DNA from: a bacterium
GTDB taxonomy: Bacteria > Cyanobacteriota > Vampirovibrionia > Gastranaerophilales > Gastranaerophilaceae
Direction of reading: 5' to 3'
Assembly: GCA_017541465.1 (NCBI GenBank)
Contig: JAFXYZ010000056.1
Coordinates: 1-64,000 of the forward strand
Length of the DNA stretch: 64,000 bases
Part shown: positions 26,099 to 33,974 of the stretch, piece by piece
Layout: each line of letters opens with the position of its first letter
Numbering within the stretch: the stretch's first letter is position 1
Position numbers and translations under genes: made by a program
Notes under the pieces: model-generated
Database searches by the model: none
What the model was told of the DNA's origin: nothing
The model's input: the letters and a program-made list of their open reading frames with translations, nothing else

Positions 26099-26638
26099 TT
26101 ATTCAACATTCAAATCTTTAATATTTAAAATATTCTCTTCACTACCCCAATTTATGTCATACAAATTATTTTTTACAAATTTATGAAAAGAGGAATATTC
26201 CCAATCTTTAACACTTTTAACATACCCGTGTTTAACAGGATTAAAGTGAACATAATCAATATTTCTGTTTAATTCATCTTCATTCAAGATAGTATGTTCA
26301 TAAAATCTTCTTTGAAAAATACCTTTTTCTCTTTTATTTTTGTATCCCAAAGCAAGTTCGGTGTAGGTTGGGCATACCTGCCCAACATTTCTTGAAAAAT
26401 AATATTTAACAGAAGAAATAATTTTTGGATATTCATTAATATTTTCAGGATTTAAAATTAAATGAATATGATCAGGCAAAACACAAATGGCAATTATTTC
26501 AAATTTATAATTTGACATTGTGTTTTTAAACGCAGTTCTTAAAATCTCGATATTATCAATAAAAACAGGAATACGATTATAACTTGCGATAACAATATGA
26601 ACAAAACTATTTTGGATATAGGCTCTTCTATAATTCAT
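26099..26638 (-). CDS. REP-associated tyrosine transposase (RAYT, Y1_Tnp/HUH family)
   Basis: This 179-residue single-strand DNA transposase has the HUH motif PDHIHLIL at 55-62 and a candidate nucleophile tyrosine in SVKYYFSR (76-83). The family signature KREKGIFQRRFYEH...NEDELNRNIDYVHFNPVKHGYVKSVKDWEYSSFHKFVK fills the second half. Residues 85-92 (VGQVCPTY) are encoded by one whole 24-nt palindrome, the same sequence that stands inverted 30 bases upstream of the gene. RAYTs of this kind are thought to spread such palindromes. The -10 TATAAT lies only seven bases before the ATG, so the mRNA may be leaderless. A prepilin remnant lies on the other side of the upstream palindrome. Confidence 0.92.
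   Translation of the reverse strand: MNYRRAYIQNSFVHIVIASYNRIPVFIDNIEILRTAFKNTMSNYKFEIIAICVLPDHIHLILNPENINEYPKIISSVKYYFSRNVGQVCPTYTELALGYKNKREKGIFQRRFYEHTILNEDELNRNIDYVHFNPVKHGYVKSVKDWEYSSFHKFVKNNLYDINWGSEENILNIKDLNVE
26363..26386 (-). repeat. 24-nt palindrome inside the RAYT gene
   Basis: GTAG, then stem GTTGGGCA/TGCCCAAC with loop TACC (plus strand). It is an exact reverse complement of the copy at 26668 and is translated as eight in-frame codons. Confidence 0.92.
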
Positions 26639-26645
26639 GAACCAA

Positions 26646-26651
26646 TTATAC
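26646..26651 (-). promoter_or_regulatory. -10 element of RAYT, next to the start codon
   Basis: Minus strand ATATGGTATAATTGG: an extended -10 TGGTATAAT ending seven bases before the ATG at 26638, so a transcript would start at or next to the start codon. Confidence 0.5.
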
Positions 26652-26667
26652 CATATTCTGATGATTG

Positions 26668-26691
26668 TTGGGCAGGTATGCCCAACCTACT
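26668..26691 (+). repeat. 24-nt palindrome upstream of RAYT
   Basis: Stem GTTGGGCA/TGCCCAAC, loop GGTA, then CTAC. It is inverted relative to the copy inside the RAYT and identical to it in sequence. Confidence 0.92.
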
Positions 26692-26736
26692 ACTGTGACT
26701 GTAAAGTTTTGCGTGAAGGTGCGATAAATTATTAAT
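26692..26736 (+). pseudogene. Prepilin 3'-end remnant
   Basis: The frame reads YCDCKVLREGAINY and then TAA. Prepilins 3 and 5 end in CACKVLREGAMNY and CQVLREGAINYY, so this is the tail of a lost prepilin gene on the plus strand. The match begins directly after the palindrome next to the RAYT; nothing of the 5' part is left. It was probably deleted when the palindrome/RAYT unit arrived or rearranged. Confidence 0.75.
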
Positions 26737-26798
26737 TATCAATTCCACTTGAACAAATCCCGTTTTTCCTGTAAAATATACTGTAATTTGTGTAAATC

Positions 26799-26820
26799 GC
26801 AGGGTGCAATTTTTTGCACC
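26799..26820 (-). repeat. Palindromic repeat, GGTGCAA type
   Basis: GCAG, then stem GGTGCAA/TTGCACC with loop TTTT. A 22-base identical copy lies at 35413. Confidence 0.85.
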
Positions 26821-26830
26821 AAATAAAAAT

Positions 26831-26852
26831 GCAGGTCGGGTTTCAGCCCGAC
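26831..26852 (-). repeat. Palindromic repeat, GTCGGG type
   Basis: GCAG, then GTCGGGT/GCCCGAC with loop TTCA. It lies ten bases after another palindrome and 21 bases before the purine phosphorylase start. Confidence 0.8.
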
Positions 26853-26873
26853 AAGAAAAATCGGGGTTTATTT

Positions 26874-27674
26874 ATGGAGTTAACAGTTAAGTATATTAAG
26901 GATAAGACAAAGAATTTTAAGCCTGAACTCGCTATTGTACTTGGTTCGGGGCTGGGTGATTTTGCAGATGAGTTTGATTCCGTTGCGCTTCCCTATTCTG
27001 AAATTCCCGGATTTCACAAATCAGAGGTTCAGGGACACAAAGGCAGGCTCATTTTTGCTGAAATCTCAGGCAAAAAAGTTGTCATTATGCAGGGAAGATA
27101 CCATTTTTACGAAGGTTATTCCATGCAAACCGCCACTTACCCCATAAAAGTTATGAAAAAACTGGGGGTAAAAACCCTTATCCTCACAAACGCAGCAGGT
27201 TCTATACGTTCTGACTTCACCCCCGGCGATTTAATGTTTATAACCGACCACATCAACAACATGGGTTCAAACCCTCTTATCGGTGCAAACGATGAAACCT
27301 TAGGAACTCGTTTTCCCGATATGAGCGAGGTTTACAAAAAAGATTTAATAGAAAAAGCAGAAAAAGCGGCAAAAGAACTCAACATAAACTACCAAAAGGG
27401 TATCTATGTTGCGACAACAGGCCCGAGTTATGAAACCCCCGCCGAAATTCAGGCATATAAAACCTGGGGCGCTTCCGCAGTCGGTATGTCAACGGTACCC
27501 GAAGCAATAGTTGCAAACTATTGCGGAATAAAGGTCATGGGAATAAGCTGTCTCACAAACTACGCGGCAGGAGTGAGCAACAGCCCGCTTAATCATCAGG
27601 AGGTCATTGACACCGCCGCAAGAGTTAAAAATAACTTCAAAAAACTGCTTTTAAAACTCATTGAAGTTATTTAA
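26874..27674 (+). CDS. Purine-nucleoside phosphorylase
   Basis: This 266-residue trimeric-type purine nucleoside phosphorylase (PNP-I, PunA/XapA relatives) releases purine base and ribose-1-phosphate. VLGSGLGDFAD near 22, GRYHFYEGY near 80, NAAGS near 109, MSTVPEAIVA near 211 and CLTNYAAG near 236 are the phosphate, ribose and base sites. The start MELTVKYIKD at 26874 gives the normal length; an in-frame upstream ATG would translate a palindrome and is rejected. With DeoC at 51409 it fits nucleoside catabolism, although the two are not linked. Confidence 0.93.
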   Translation: MELTVKYIKDKTKNFKPELAIVLGSGLGDFADEFDSVALPYSEIPGFHKSEVQGHKGRLIFAEISGKKVVIMQGRYHFYEGYSMQTATYPIKVMKKLGVKTLILTNAAGSIRSDFTPGDLMFITDHINNMGSNPLIGANDETLGTRFPDMSEVYKKDLIEKAEKAAKELNINYQKGIYVATTGPSYETPAEIQAYKTWGASAVGMSTVPEAIVANYCGIKVMGISCLTNYAAGVSNSPLNHQEVIDTAARVKNNFKKLLLKLIEVI

Positions 27675-27718
27675 TCTTCAATTATAATATTTATATAGAT
27701 TAAACAGGGAAGACGAAT

Positions 27719-28102
27719 ATGAAATTCATGAAATTTATGCTCAAATTGATGATAGTACTTGTAATTCTGGCAGGCATTTTTGTTGTGTCGGAGTCATATA
27801 TGCTCAAATTCCAGTATAAAGAAGTCAAAGCGAGCCATATTCTGTTAAATACGAAAGATGAAGCCCTGGTTATAAAAGAACGGCTGAAAAACGGTGAACC
27901 GTTTGAAGAGCTTGCAAAAGAACTCTCTTTATGTCCGACAAAAATTGTCGGCGGAAGTCTTGGTTGGGTTAGCAAAGACGGACGTATGGACAAAACCTTC
28001 ACCGATGCTGCCTTCAAAATGAAAAAAGGCGAAATTTCAGAACCCGTTCAAACCCCTTACGGCTGGCATATTATAAGGCTTGATGACGTAAGAAAAAATT
28101 AA
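27719..28102 (+). CDS. Membrane-anchored parvulin-type peptidyl-prolyl isomerase
   Basis: This 127-residue PPIase of the parvulin/rotamase family has an N-terminal hydrophobic segment at 8-24 (LKLMIVLVILAGIFVVSES) that exports or anchors it. The parvulin core follows: VKASHILLNTKDEA, EPFEELAKELSLCPTKIVGGSLGWVSKDGRM, then FKMKKGEISEPVQTPYGWHIIRLDD, the family's characteristic end. It is short, one PPIase domain with no chaperone domain. It acts outside the cytoplasmic membrane on secreted proteins. It is 44 bases after the phosphorylase gene and converges with the TPR gene, sharing four bases. Confidence 0.92.
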   Translation: MKFMKFMLKLMIVLVILAGIFVVSESYMLKFQYKEVKASHILLNTKDEALVIKERLKNGEPFEELAKELSLCPTKIVGGSLGWVSKDGRMDKTFTDAAFKMKKGEISEPVQTPYGWHIIRLDDVRKN

Positions 28103-28650
28103 TTTTTGCTCATCTGATTAAGATAAGTTCTTACCCCGTCCGTTATCATCAGGTTAGGTTCGTTTGCGCAAAAATTATCCAAAGTTGTTATCCCGATTGA
28201 TTTTTTGCCCTGTTCGATATAAATCAGCCCGATATATAAATCATTCAGAGGGTTACCCTTTTCCTTCAGATGTTTTTTGAGTTCTTTATCGAGAATATTG
28301 AGCGCCTTATAGGTTTTCACCGTATCAACGTAGTATCTGAAATAAAGCGGGTTTATCTTCAGCGCCATTTCATAGCACGACTTTGCATCGTTATATTTCC
28401 TGAGTCTCGTATAGACCATGCCTAGGTTATAATAATAAGTCGCCGTTACCTGAGATTTGGGGTTGAGCTGAATTGCTATCTGAAACTCTTTTATAGCACC
28501 GACATAGTTATTTTCTTTAAGGTAGTTTATCCCGAGATTATTGTGAAGAGTAGCATTTTTCCCCGCATCAAGCGTATCAGAGCTTGCGCAGAAACAAAAG
28601 ACGCACGAGCAGAGAATAAACAGCGATAAAATTTTATGTTTTAAAGACAA
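28099..28650 (-). CDS. Exported TPR-repeat protein
   Basis: This 183-residue protein has a signal peptide at 1-23 (LSLFILCSCVFCFCASS), which has several cysteines, and then two to three TPR units: NLGINYLKENNYVGAIKEFQIAIQLNPKS and YYNLGMVYTRLRKYNDAKSCYEMALKINPLY. It probably scaffolds proteins in the cell envelope. Its start overlaps the end of the MBL-fold gene by ten bases, so the two are one operon. A cysteine in the signal region could be a lipobox (CVFCFCASS), which is uncertain. Confidence 0.85.
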   Translation of the reverse strand: MSLKHKILSLFILCSCVFCFCASSDTLDAGKNATLHNNLGINYLKENNYVGAIKEFQIAIQLNPKSQVTATYYYNLGMVYTRLRKYNDAKSCYEMALKINPLYFRYYVDTVKTYKALNILDKELKKHLKEKGNPLNDLYIGLIYIEQGKKSIGITTLDNFCANEPNLMITDGVRTYLNQMSKN

Positions 28651-29558
28651 ATTTCAAGTCCTTCTTTTGAGCAGACAGTGTTTGGATATTTAACCGAATA
28701 TGAATTTTCGATTTGTCTGAGTTTATTATCGTCATAGTTTGGCGCATAGTGGAAAAAGACGAGTTTTTTAACCTGTGAAACCTGCGCTGTTTCAATCGCC
28801 ATATCGTAGGTTGAATGCCCAAACCCCTGTTTTGACGAGGTCAGAGAGAGATAGTCCTCGCTTGTATATTGTGAATCGTGGATTAAGACATCGGCTTTTC
28901 TTGCAAAAAGCGCCATACGTTTATCAGAGCCCACATAACTTTCCTTGTCGGTCGCATAAACAACCGACTTTCCTTTATATGAAACCCTGTAAACTATAAC
29001 ACCGTTTTGAGGGTGGGAATTTGATTTCATAACGGAAATGACAATATCCTCCTCCTTTGTTTCTTCCTCAGAAGGAACGACATGCGCAAATTCCGAGTTA
29101 TTATTAATGATTATTTTCCTGTTTTCAACTGCGCTGTGTGTCTGAATTTCGGCAGAGAGGTCGGAAAAATTAATCGGAAAAGATTTTCCCCATACAAGCT
29201 CTTTAAGGTTTTCAAGTAAAGAGCAGTCGGGAGTAGTCAAACCGATAACCGAAATCTTAAAAGCAGGATTATTGAAGGGTGAAAAGAAGTTTAAGCCCTG
29301 GATATGGTCCTGGTGCAGGTGGCTCAGAAGAATTGTTATTGTCCTTGGCATTTGCTCATCATTATCCGAACGGGAAATTCTTGTTAATTCACGGCCTAAG
29401 CCGATAATACCCGTTCCGCCGTCAAAGATTATCAGATGCCCGTCAAGGTTCATCTCAACACACGAGGTATTTCCCCCGTATTCCGAAAACCTGGGGTTTA
29501 CAACAGGATAAGAACCTCTGACACCTCTGAATTTAATTTTAAAATTATTAGCATCCAT
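28641..29558 (-). CDS. MBL-fold metallo-hydrolase
   Basis: This 305-residue metallo-beta-lactamase fold hydrolase starts FRGVRGSYPVV and FSEYGGNTSC, then the metal motif HLHQDHIQG near 101-109 (the H-x-H-x-D-H signature), with HDSQYT and FGHST near 230-250 and FHYAP near 272 completing the metal sites. This layout is close to RNase Z-like and cyclic phosphodiesterase members of the superfamily. The substrate is not clear. It overlaps the TPR gene, and the metallophosphoesterase gene starts about 970 bases upstream of it. Confidence 0.9.
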   Translation of the reverse strand: MDANNFKIKFRGVRGSYPVVNPRFSEYGGNTSCVEMNLDGHLIIFDGGTGIIGLGRELTRISRSDNDEQMPRTITILLSHLHQDHIQGLNFFSPFNNPAFKISVIGLTTPDCSLLENLKELVWGKSFPINFSDLSAEIQTHSAVENRKIIINNNSEFAHVVPSEEETKEEDIVISVMKSNSHPQNGVIVYRVSYKGKSVVYATDKESYVGSDKRMALFARKADVLIHDSQYTSEDYLSLTSSKQGFGHSTYDMAIETAQVSQVKKLVFFHYAPNYDDNKLRQIENSYSVKYPNTVCSKEGLEICL

Positions 29559-29575
29559 AACTTTTTATAATACTT

Positions 29576-30526
29576 CTATTTGCGTTTTTTGTCTATAACA
29601 ATCGTGCAGGTTCGGTCATTAGGTTTACCCGTCAGCCTGTCCTTCTGGTAGGCTATAAATTTTGTTTTCTTCTGAAGCTCTTTTAACCCCGTTTCATAGA
29701 ACAGAAAATTAAAAACGGCTTCTTTTCTGTTGTTTGAGATAATAACCGCCCTAAAAGCATTTGGATAAGTAATCAGAGCAGGGGTGCTGACAGATAGAAT
29801 ATTTCCATGCCTGATTATTTTCGTCATGTGATAATGCCCAGAAAATACGGCTATCGGCATATTGTATTTTTCGAGCAACGCATAAAACTCTTTGTCGTTA
29901 GTCAGCTTGTGGTTATCCACCCTGAACGGCTGAAAAAGAGGGTGGTGCATAAAAATCAGAACAACGTCCTTCTTTGATTTTTTCAGGGTAAAATCAACAA
30001 ATTTCAGCTGGTCCTGAGTTAAAACACCCGTGGAAACACTTTTTTCATCTATAACACTATCCAAAACGATAACTTTAAACCCTTTTTTGGGGGTAAAAGA
30101 ATAATAAAGCGAATTAATATTCAGATTAGGGTTGTTCGCGAGCAAAAGAGAAATGATTTTTGATTTTGTCATCTCACCTTTATCGGTCGTGTCGTGGTTG
30201 CCGAGAGTAAAATACCAGGGAGCATTCAATTTGTTGACGTAGGACATGACCTCTTCAAACGATTCGACATTGGGCTGATCTATAAGGTCGCCAGTAAACA
30301 TAACAAAATCAACGTTTTTCATCTCATTAATCTGCTTAACGGCATCCTCCAGCAACTCTCTTGAGCGTGCAAGGAGTTTATAAGAGGTATCCTCTCTGAC
30401 TGTCGAAAAATGAACATCAGAAATCTGGACAAACTTGAGTTTTGCCGCCAGCACTTCGGGTTCAAGCCCGAAAAACAAACAGAAAAACAAAACAAATATA
30501 AAAAATTTCTTTAAAAATTTATTCAT
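29576..30526 (-). CDS. Exported metallophosphoesterase
   Basis: This 316-residue calcineurin-like phosphoesterase has a signal peptide at 1-27 (FFIFVLFFCLFFGLEPEVLA). The metal ligands appear in order: DVHFS near 37, GDLIDQ near 80, GNHD near 110, MHHP near 195 and SGHYH near 235. It fits phosphodiesterases of the CpdA/Icc or sphingomyelinase-like group, acting outside the cytoplasm. The substrate is unknown. It is 17 bases upstream of the MBL-fold gene, so MBL, TPR and this gene form one operon. Confidence 0.92.
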   Translation of the reverse strand: MNKFLKKFFIFVLFFCLFFGLEPEVLAAKLKFVQISDVHFSTVREDTSYKLLARSRELLEDAVKQINEMKNVDFVMFTGDLIDQPNVESFEEVMSYVNKLNAPWYFTLGNHDTTDKGEMTKSKIISLLLANNPNLNINSLYYSFTPKKGFKVIVLDSVIDEKSVSTGVLTQDQLKFVDFTLKKSKKDVVLIFMHHPLFQPFRVDNHKLTNDKEFYALLEKYNMPIAVFSGHYHMTKIIRHGNILSVSTPALITYPNAFRAVIISNNRKEAVFNFLFYETGLKELQKKTKFIAYQKDRLTGKPNDRTCTIVIDKKRK

Positions 30527-30566
30527 ACAGATATTTTACAGTAAAATCAGTATTAAAACAAATTTG

Positions 30567-31943
30567 TTAATCAAAAACCTCAGTTCTTGCGGGATTTTTG
30601 AATTTTGTTATATTTGCCTGGAACAATAAATCAATTTTGTCCGTAGCACCGTTTCTGTGCTTTGCAACAATTAACTCCGCCTTGCCCTTATTATCAACAT
30701 TTTCCTTATCGTAATATTCATCACGGTAAATAAACATAACAATATCAGCATCCTGCTCGATAGCGCCCGATTCTCTCAAATCTGAAAGCATCGGTCTTTT
30801 ATCATTTCTCTGTTCAACCGCACGGGATAATTGCGAAAGTGCAATAACAGGCACCTGAAGTTCCTTCGCTAAGGTTTTTAAACCCCTTGAAATAACCGAA
30901 ATCTGCTGGGTTCTGTCTGCCGAAGAACTGCTGCTGCTTCCGCTTTCCATCAACTGAAGGTAATCAATGATAACAAGCCCGAGCCCTTTTTCTTCCATAG
31001 CAAGCCGTCTGCATTTCGCTCTGATTTCCGTTGCGGTCATAGCACCCGTATCATCAATATAAATCTTTGCATCAGCAAACTTAGCCATTGCATCGTTTAA
31101 CTGCTCCCAATCCTTGAGTTGCATATTCCCCGAGCGGATTTTCTGAGTATCAACTTCAGCTTCTGAACACAACATACGTTTAACCAGCTGATGTTTATCC
31201 ATTTCAAGAGAGAAGATAGCGACAACTTTGTCATCTCTCAGCGCGGCATTTTGTGCAATATTAAGCGCAAATGCGGTTTTACCCATTGAAGGTCTTGCCG
31301 CAAGAATAATCAAATCTGATTTCTGAAGCCCTAAAGTCAAATCATCAAGCGCATAGAACCCTGTCTTTACCCCTGAAAGCTGACCTTTATTGTTAAATTG
31401 GGTTTCTATCTGCTCAAAACTCGAAATAACAAGCTCTTCAATAGGGGTTAAATCTGAAGTTTTCCTGTTTGATGCAATATTAAAAATCATCTGCTGAGCG
31501 CCGTCTAAAGCCGATTCATAAGACTCTGACTCATAGCCTAAAGCCGAAATCTCAGAGCCTGCATTGATAAGCGCACGCTTTATCTCGTTATTCTGAATTA
31601 TCTTCGCATAATACTCTATATTTGCGGTCGTAACAACATTCACGGCAAGGTCATTGATATAAGTCCTTCCGCCGACCTCCTCGAGCTGTCCTTTTTCCTT
31701 CAGCTCCTCCGAAACCGTCAGAATATCAATAGGTATATTTTTGTTTATCAGCCTCATAATTGTTTCATAAATAATTCTGTTTGCGGGCTTATAAAAACTT
31801 TCGGGCTTAATTATCTCGATAACTCTTGTTAAACAACTTGCATTGTATAAAATAGCACCAAGAACAGCTTCTTCGGCTTCCATGCTCTGTGGCGGAAGTC
31901 TTAAACCCTTTTCCTCTCTGACTTTTAATGATCGTCCTGCCAA
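30567..31943 (-). CDS. dnaB: Replicative DNA helicase DnaB
   Basis: This 458-residue hexameric helicase of the replication fork has the N-terminal domain LPPQSMEAEEAVLGAIL, then the RecA-like core with Walker A AARPSMGKTAFALNIA near 220, SLEMDKHQL, VIIDYLQLM as Walker B, QLSRAVEQRNDKRPMLSDLRESGAIEQDAD and FRDEYY-like YRDEYYDKEN. No intein is present. Length is normal. A 150-base gap upstream contains GCGACACTAGATTAG, which recurs inverted in front of mutS. Confidence 0.97.
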   Translation of the reverse strand: MAGRSLKVREEKGLRLPPQSMEAEEAVLGAILYNASCLTRVIEIIKPESFYKPANRIIYETIMRLINKNIPIDILTVSEELKEKGQLEEVGGRTYINDLAVNVVTTANIEYYAKIIQNNEIKRALINAGSEISALGYESESYESALDGAQQMIFNIASNRKTSDLTPIEELVISSFEQIETQFNNKGQLSGVKTGFYALDDLTLGLQKSDLIILAARPSMGKTAFALNIAQNAALRDDKVVAIFSLEMDKHQLVKRMLCSEAEVDTQKIRSGNMQLKDWEQLNDAMAKFADAKIYIDDTGAMTATEIRAKCRRLAMEEKGLGLVIIDYLQLMESGSSSSSSADRTQQISVISRGLKTLAKELQVPVIALSQLSRAVEQRNDKRPMLSDLRESGAIEQDADIVMFIYRDEYYDKENVDNKGKAELIVAKHRNGATDKIDLLFQANITKFKNPARTEVFD

Positions 31944-32036
31944 AATTGTCTCCTCTCTGTCATGCTATAACTCAATTATATAAAAGTTTCACATGACTTT
32001 CGAGGTGTTGTAAAGAATGGTAAAAAGTTTGTTCTG

Positions 32037-32085
32037 GCAAAATTCGTGATAAGTAGATAGTCAGTATAATGCGACACTAGATTAG
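32037..32085 (+). repeat. Shared motif upstream of dnaB
   Basis: GCAAAATTCGT, 23 bases, then GCGACACTAGATTAG. The same two motifs in the same order, on the opposite strand and 85 bases apart, lie in front of mutS (37182-37292). TATAAT at 32065 overlaps it. Confidence 0.6.
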
Positions 32086-32091
32086 ATGATA

Positions 32092-32319
32092 TTATACCAA
32101 AACAAAAAGTCGCTGTCCGACAATATTGGGCTTGTTGTTATAATATCCCGCAAAATAACCGCCCGGGATAGGGGTATTTTTTCCGTATTTGTTCCCTGAT
32201 TTTTCCTGGGGTTCGGGGCTAAAAGTCGAAACCGCAAACGGATTTACGGTCTTTGGCTGAACCGTCTGCACCGGAGTATAAAATACCTGAGAAATCATAT
32301 TCTTTAAATTTGCCACCAT
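32092..32319 (-). CDS. Small uncharacterized Pro/Asn-rich protein
   Basis: This 75-residue protein is of unknown function. It is rich in Pro, Asn, Gln and Tyr, with a characteristic C-terminal PIPGGYFAGYYNNKPNIVGQRLF. No signal peptide or membrane helix is seen. The start follows GTGGGGACTAA. Because it is short and of low complexity, coding is supported mainly by the ribosome site and the structured C-terminus. Confidence 0.55.
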   Translation of the reverse strand: MVANLKNMISQVFYTPVQTVQPKTVNPFAVSTFSPEPQEKSGNKYGKNTPIPGGYFAGYYNNKPNIVGQRLFVLV

Positions 32320-32469
32320 TTAGTCCCCACATCTTCTAACATCATGTTTTTAATGATGATTTTGATTTTGTCATTATTATAAAACATTTCTTTTCAATTT
32401 TTATGGGATGCACTTAAAAATCATCTGAGGGGAGGAGACTTTTCTTTGAATTTGCAAATTTTTCGCAAA

Positions 32470-32600
32470 AAAAAAGCTCTTTTGGGGAGAGCTTAACTAG
32501 GTTAGTTTTGGTAGATAGTTGTTTAGTTATTAGTTTAGTTATTTTTTAGGGTTATTAAAAATTTGGTTGGTTTAGTTTTTTTATTTCACACTTACTTAAT
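32470..32600 (-). ncRNA. Candidate small RNA ending in an intrinsic terminator
   Basis: On the minus strand, about 110 bases with almost no G (CTAAACC, AACTAAACTAATAACTAAAC, CTACCAAAACTAACC) run into a hairpin AAGCTCT-CCCCAAA-AGAGCTT followed by about nine T. There is no substantial reading frame. The exact start is unknown, and a leader or 3' UTR is an alternative. Confidence 0.3.
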
Positions 32601-32685
32601 ATCCCTCAAGAAAAAAAAGTGCGTGTTTTGTTTTCATGTTTTTACAAAACTTAATATTATCCCCCGAAAGTTGCAGAAAACGGAC

Positions 32686-32724
32686 AAAAAAAGAGTGATT
32701 TAAAAATCTAAATCACTCTTTTTT
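32686..32724. terminator. Bidirectional terminator
   Basis: AAAAAAGAGTGATTTA and its complement with loop AAAATC, with A on one side and T on the other. It can stop transcription in both directions. Confidence 0.85.
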
Positions 32725-32762
32725 AATTATATTTTGTTTTTCTATTTTCGTTGTCTTGAAAT

Positions 32763-32903
32763 TCGCGTCTTGGATTATTTGCAGTTCAAAATCCTAGCAC
32801 TCCATTCCGTTTTTTGTTACTCACAAAAAACTCCATTTCGGAGGATTTTTCACCCGGACGGCGTTCCCTCACTTCGTTCGGTCAGCCTTGCAAAAATCCG
32901 CTA
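32763..32903. repeat. Modular palindromic element after the RipA-like gene
   Basis: It starts GCGTCTTGGATTATTTGC, has CGTTCCCTCACTTCGTTCGGTCAGCC in the middle and ends GCAAAAATCCGCTA. The last CTA is the complement of the TAG stop of the neighbouring gene. It is closely similar to the element at 3891. Confidence 0.7.
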
Positions 32904-33362
32904 TCTCCAAATCATTGACTGATAGAAGGGAAGAATTGCAGCAAGTAAGAATACTACAAAAATCAACATTATGATAGTAATGAGCAATTTTTGTGAATTC
33001 TGGAATACGAAAACACCTTTTTTCTTTTTTCTTTCCTGGATAGCTTTAAATTCTTCAACACCCGGAGCAAAGGGTAATTTTTCTTCGATTACATCAAGAA
33101 CATATCTGTATTTAATTGATAACAAATAGCTGTATGAATCTTCGTTGAACCACCAAAGCGCACAAATAAATACACCCATACCGGATAAACAAATAGTCAA
33201 TAACAGATATTTAATTTTCATCAGCGCAATTGATGTTACAACCAAAATGATAATTGACGTGATGAGATAAAATTTGTTTGTACCAAAAGCTCTTTCAATA
33301 AATCTGTCTTTTGAAGCAACGCAAATCTTATATAATTCAAGAAGCATTTCCTGTTCGTTCAT
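32901..33362 (-). CDS. RipA-like octameric membrane protein
   Basis: This 153-residue membrane protein has two hydrophobic pairs: ITSIIILVVTSIALMKIKYLLLTICLSGMGVFICALWWF (residues about 34-72) and LLITIIMLIFVVFLLAAILPFY at the end. Between them lie YRYVLDVIEEKLPFAPGVEEFKAI and a basic KKKK segment, resembling the 'WWFN...K..V...E..LPF.P...E' pattern of RipA family proteins. RipA is linked to cytoplasmic-membrane functions in some pathogens. The start at 33362 is set by a perfect GGAGG five bases upstream. The stop TAG is directly joined to a modular repeat. Confidence 0.75.
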   Translation of the reverse strand: MNEQEMLLELYKICVASKDRFIERAFGTNKFYLITSIIILVVTSIALMKIKYLLLTICLSGMGVFICALWWFNEDSYSYLLSIKYRYVLDVIEEKLPFAPGVEEFKAIQERKKKKGVFVFQNSQKLLITIIMLIFVVFLLAAILPFYQSMIWR

Positions 33363-33454
33363 TCTGTCCTCCAAAACATTTTCTACAAGATTTATTATAA
33401 TATAATTTTTGAGATTATACAAGAATTATTATTGAAAAACCAGTAAAAATACAG

Positions 33455-33791
33455 GATATGGATTATTTGCAAGTAAAAATCCGCTGTCTTAAAATTGCTT
33501 TGCGCTCGTTGCTGTCGTTGACTTCACTTCGTTGTCGTCAACTTCGCACTCGCTTACCGGACTCGTTTTCGGGAATGTGCTTTTGGCTTTACCAACTCAC
33601 CCGCTCTCGTACTCCGTCCGTCCGCAATTTCGCTGTCTTGGATTTTGGCAATTCAAAACTCTTGCATTCCGTTACTCAATTTGCTGTTCGCAAATTGTTC
33701 CACTTCAGCGAGTTTTTCACATGGTCGTGCTGGGTTTAACTGAACTCCGTTCAGTTTCACACGGCGCACTAGCCAAAATCCGCAAAAAAAA
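33455..33791. repeat. Large composite palindromic element
   Basis: This 340-base patch fills most of the gap before the TauE gene. It repeats the parts seen at 3891 and 32763: GGATTATTTGC, AAAAATCCGCTGTCTTAAAATTGC, then CTGTCTTGGATTTTGGCAATTC, many small inverted motifs (GTCGTTGAC, CTTCGTTGTCG, GAACTCCGTTCAG) and an end GCCAAAATCCGC. It looks like two or more elements inserted into each other. No credible gene is inside. Confidence 0.65.
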
Positions 33792-33974
33792 ATGCAAGTT
33801 TTTATAAGATTTAAGAACTTGCAATCATTTTACACTAGCCGAAACATTAATAACAGATTTATTATACATGGAAAATTATATTATGTAAAGTAGTTTGTTC
33901 AAAAAATAAATTAAATTTGTAAAAAATGTTAATGTTTTCACATATTTCACTTATAATAAGAAAAAAGGTTGTTT

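Noticed and set aside
26814-26873. Extended start of the purine phosphorylase
   Set aside because: It would translate the GTCGGG-type palindrome; MELTVKYIKD at 26874 matches normal family length.
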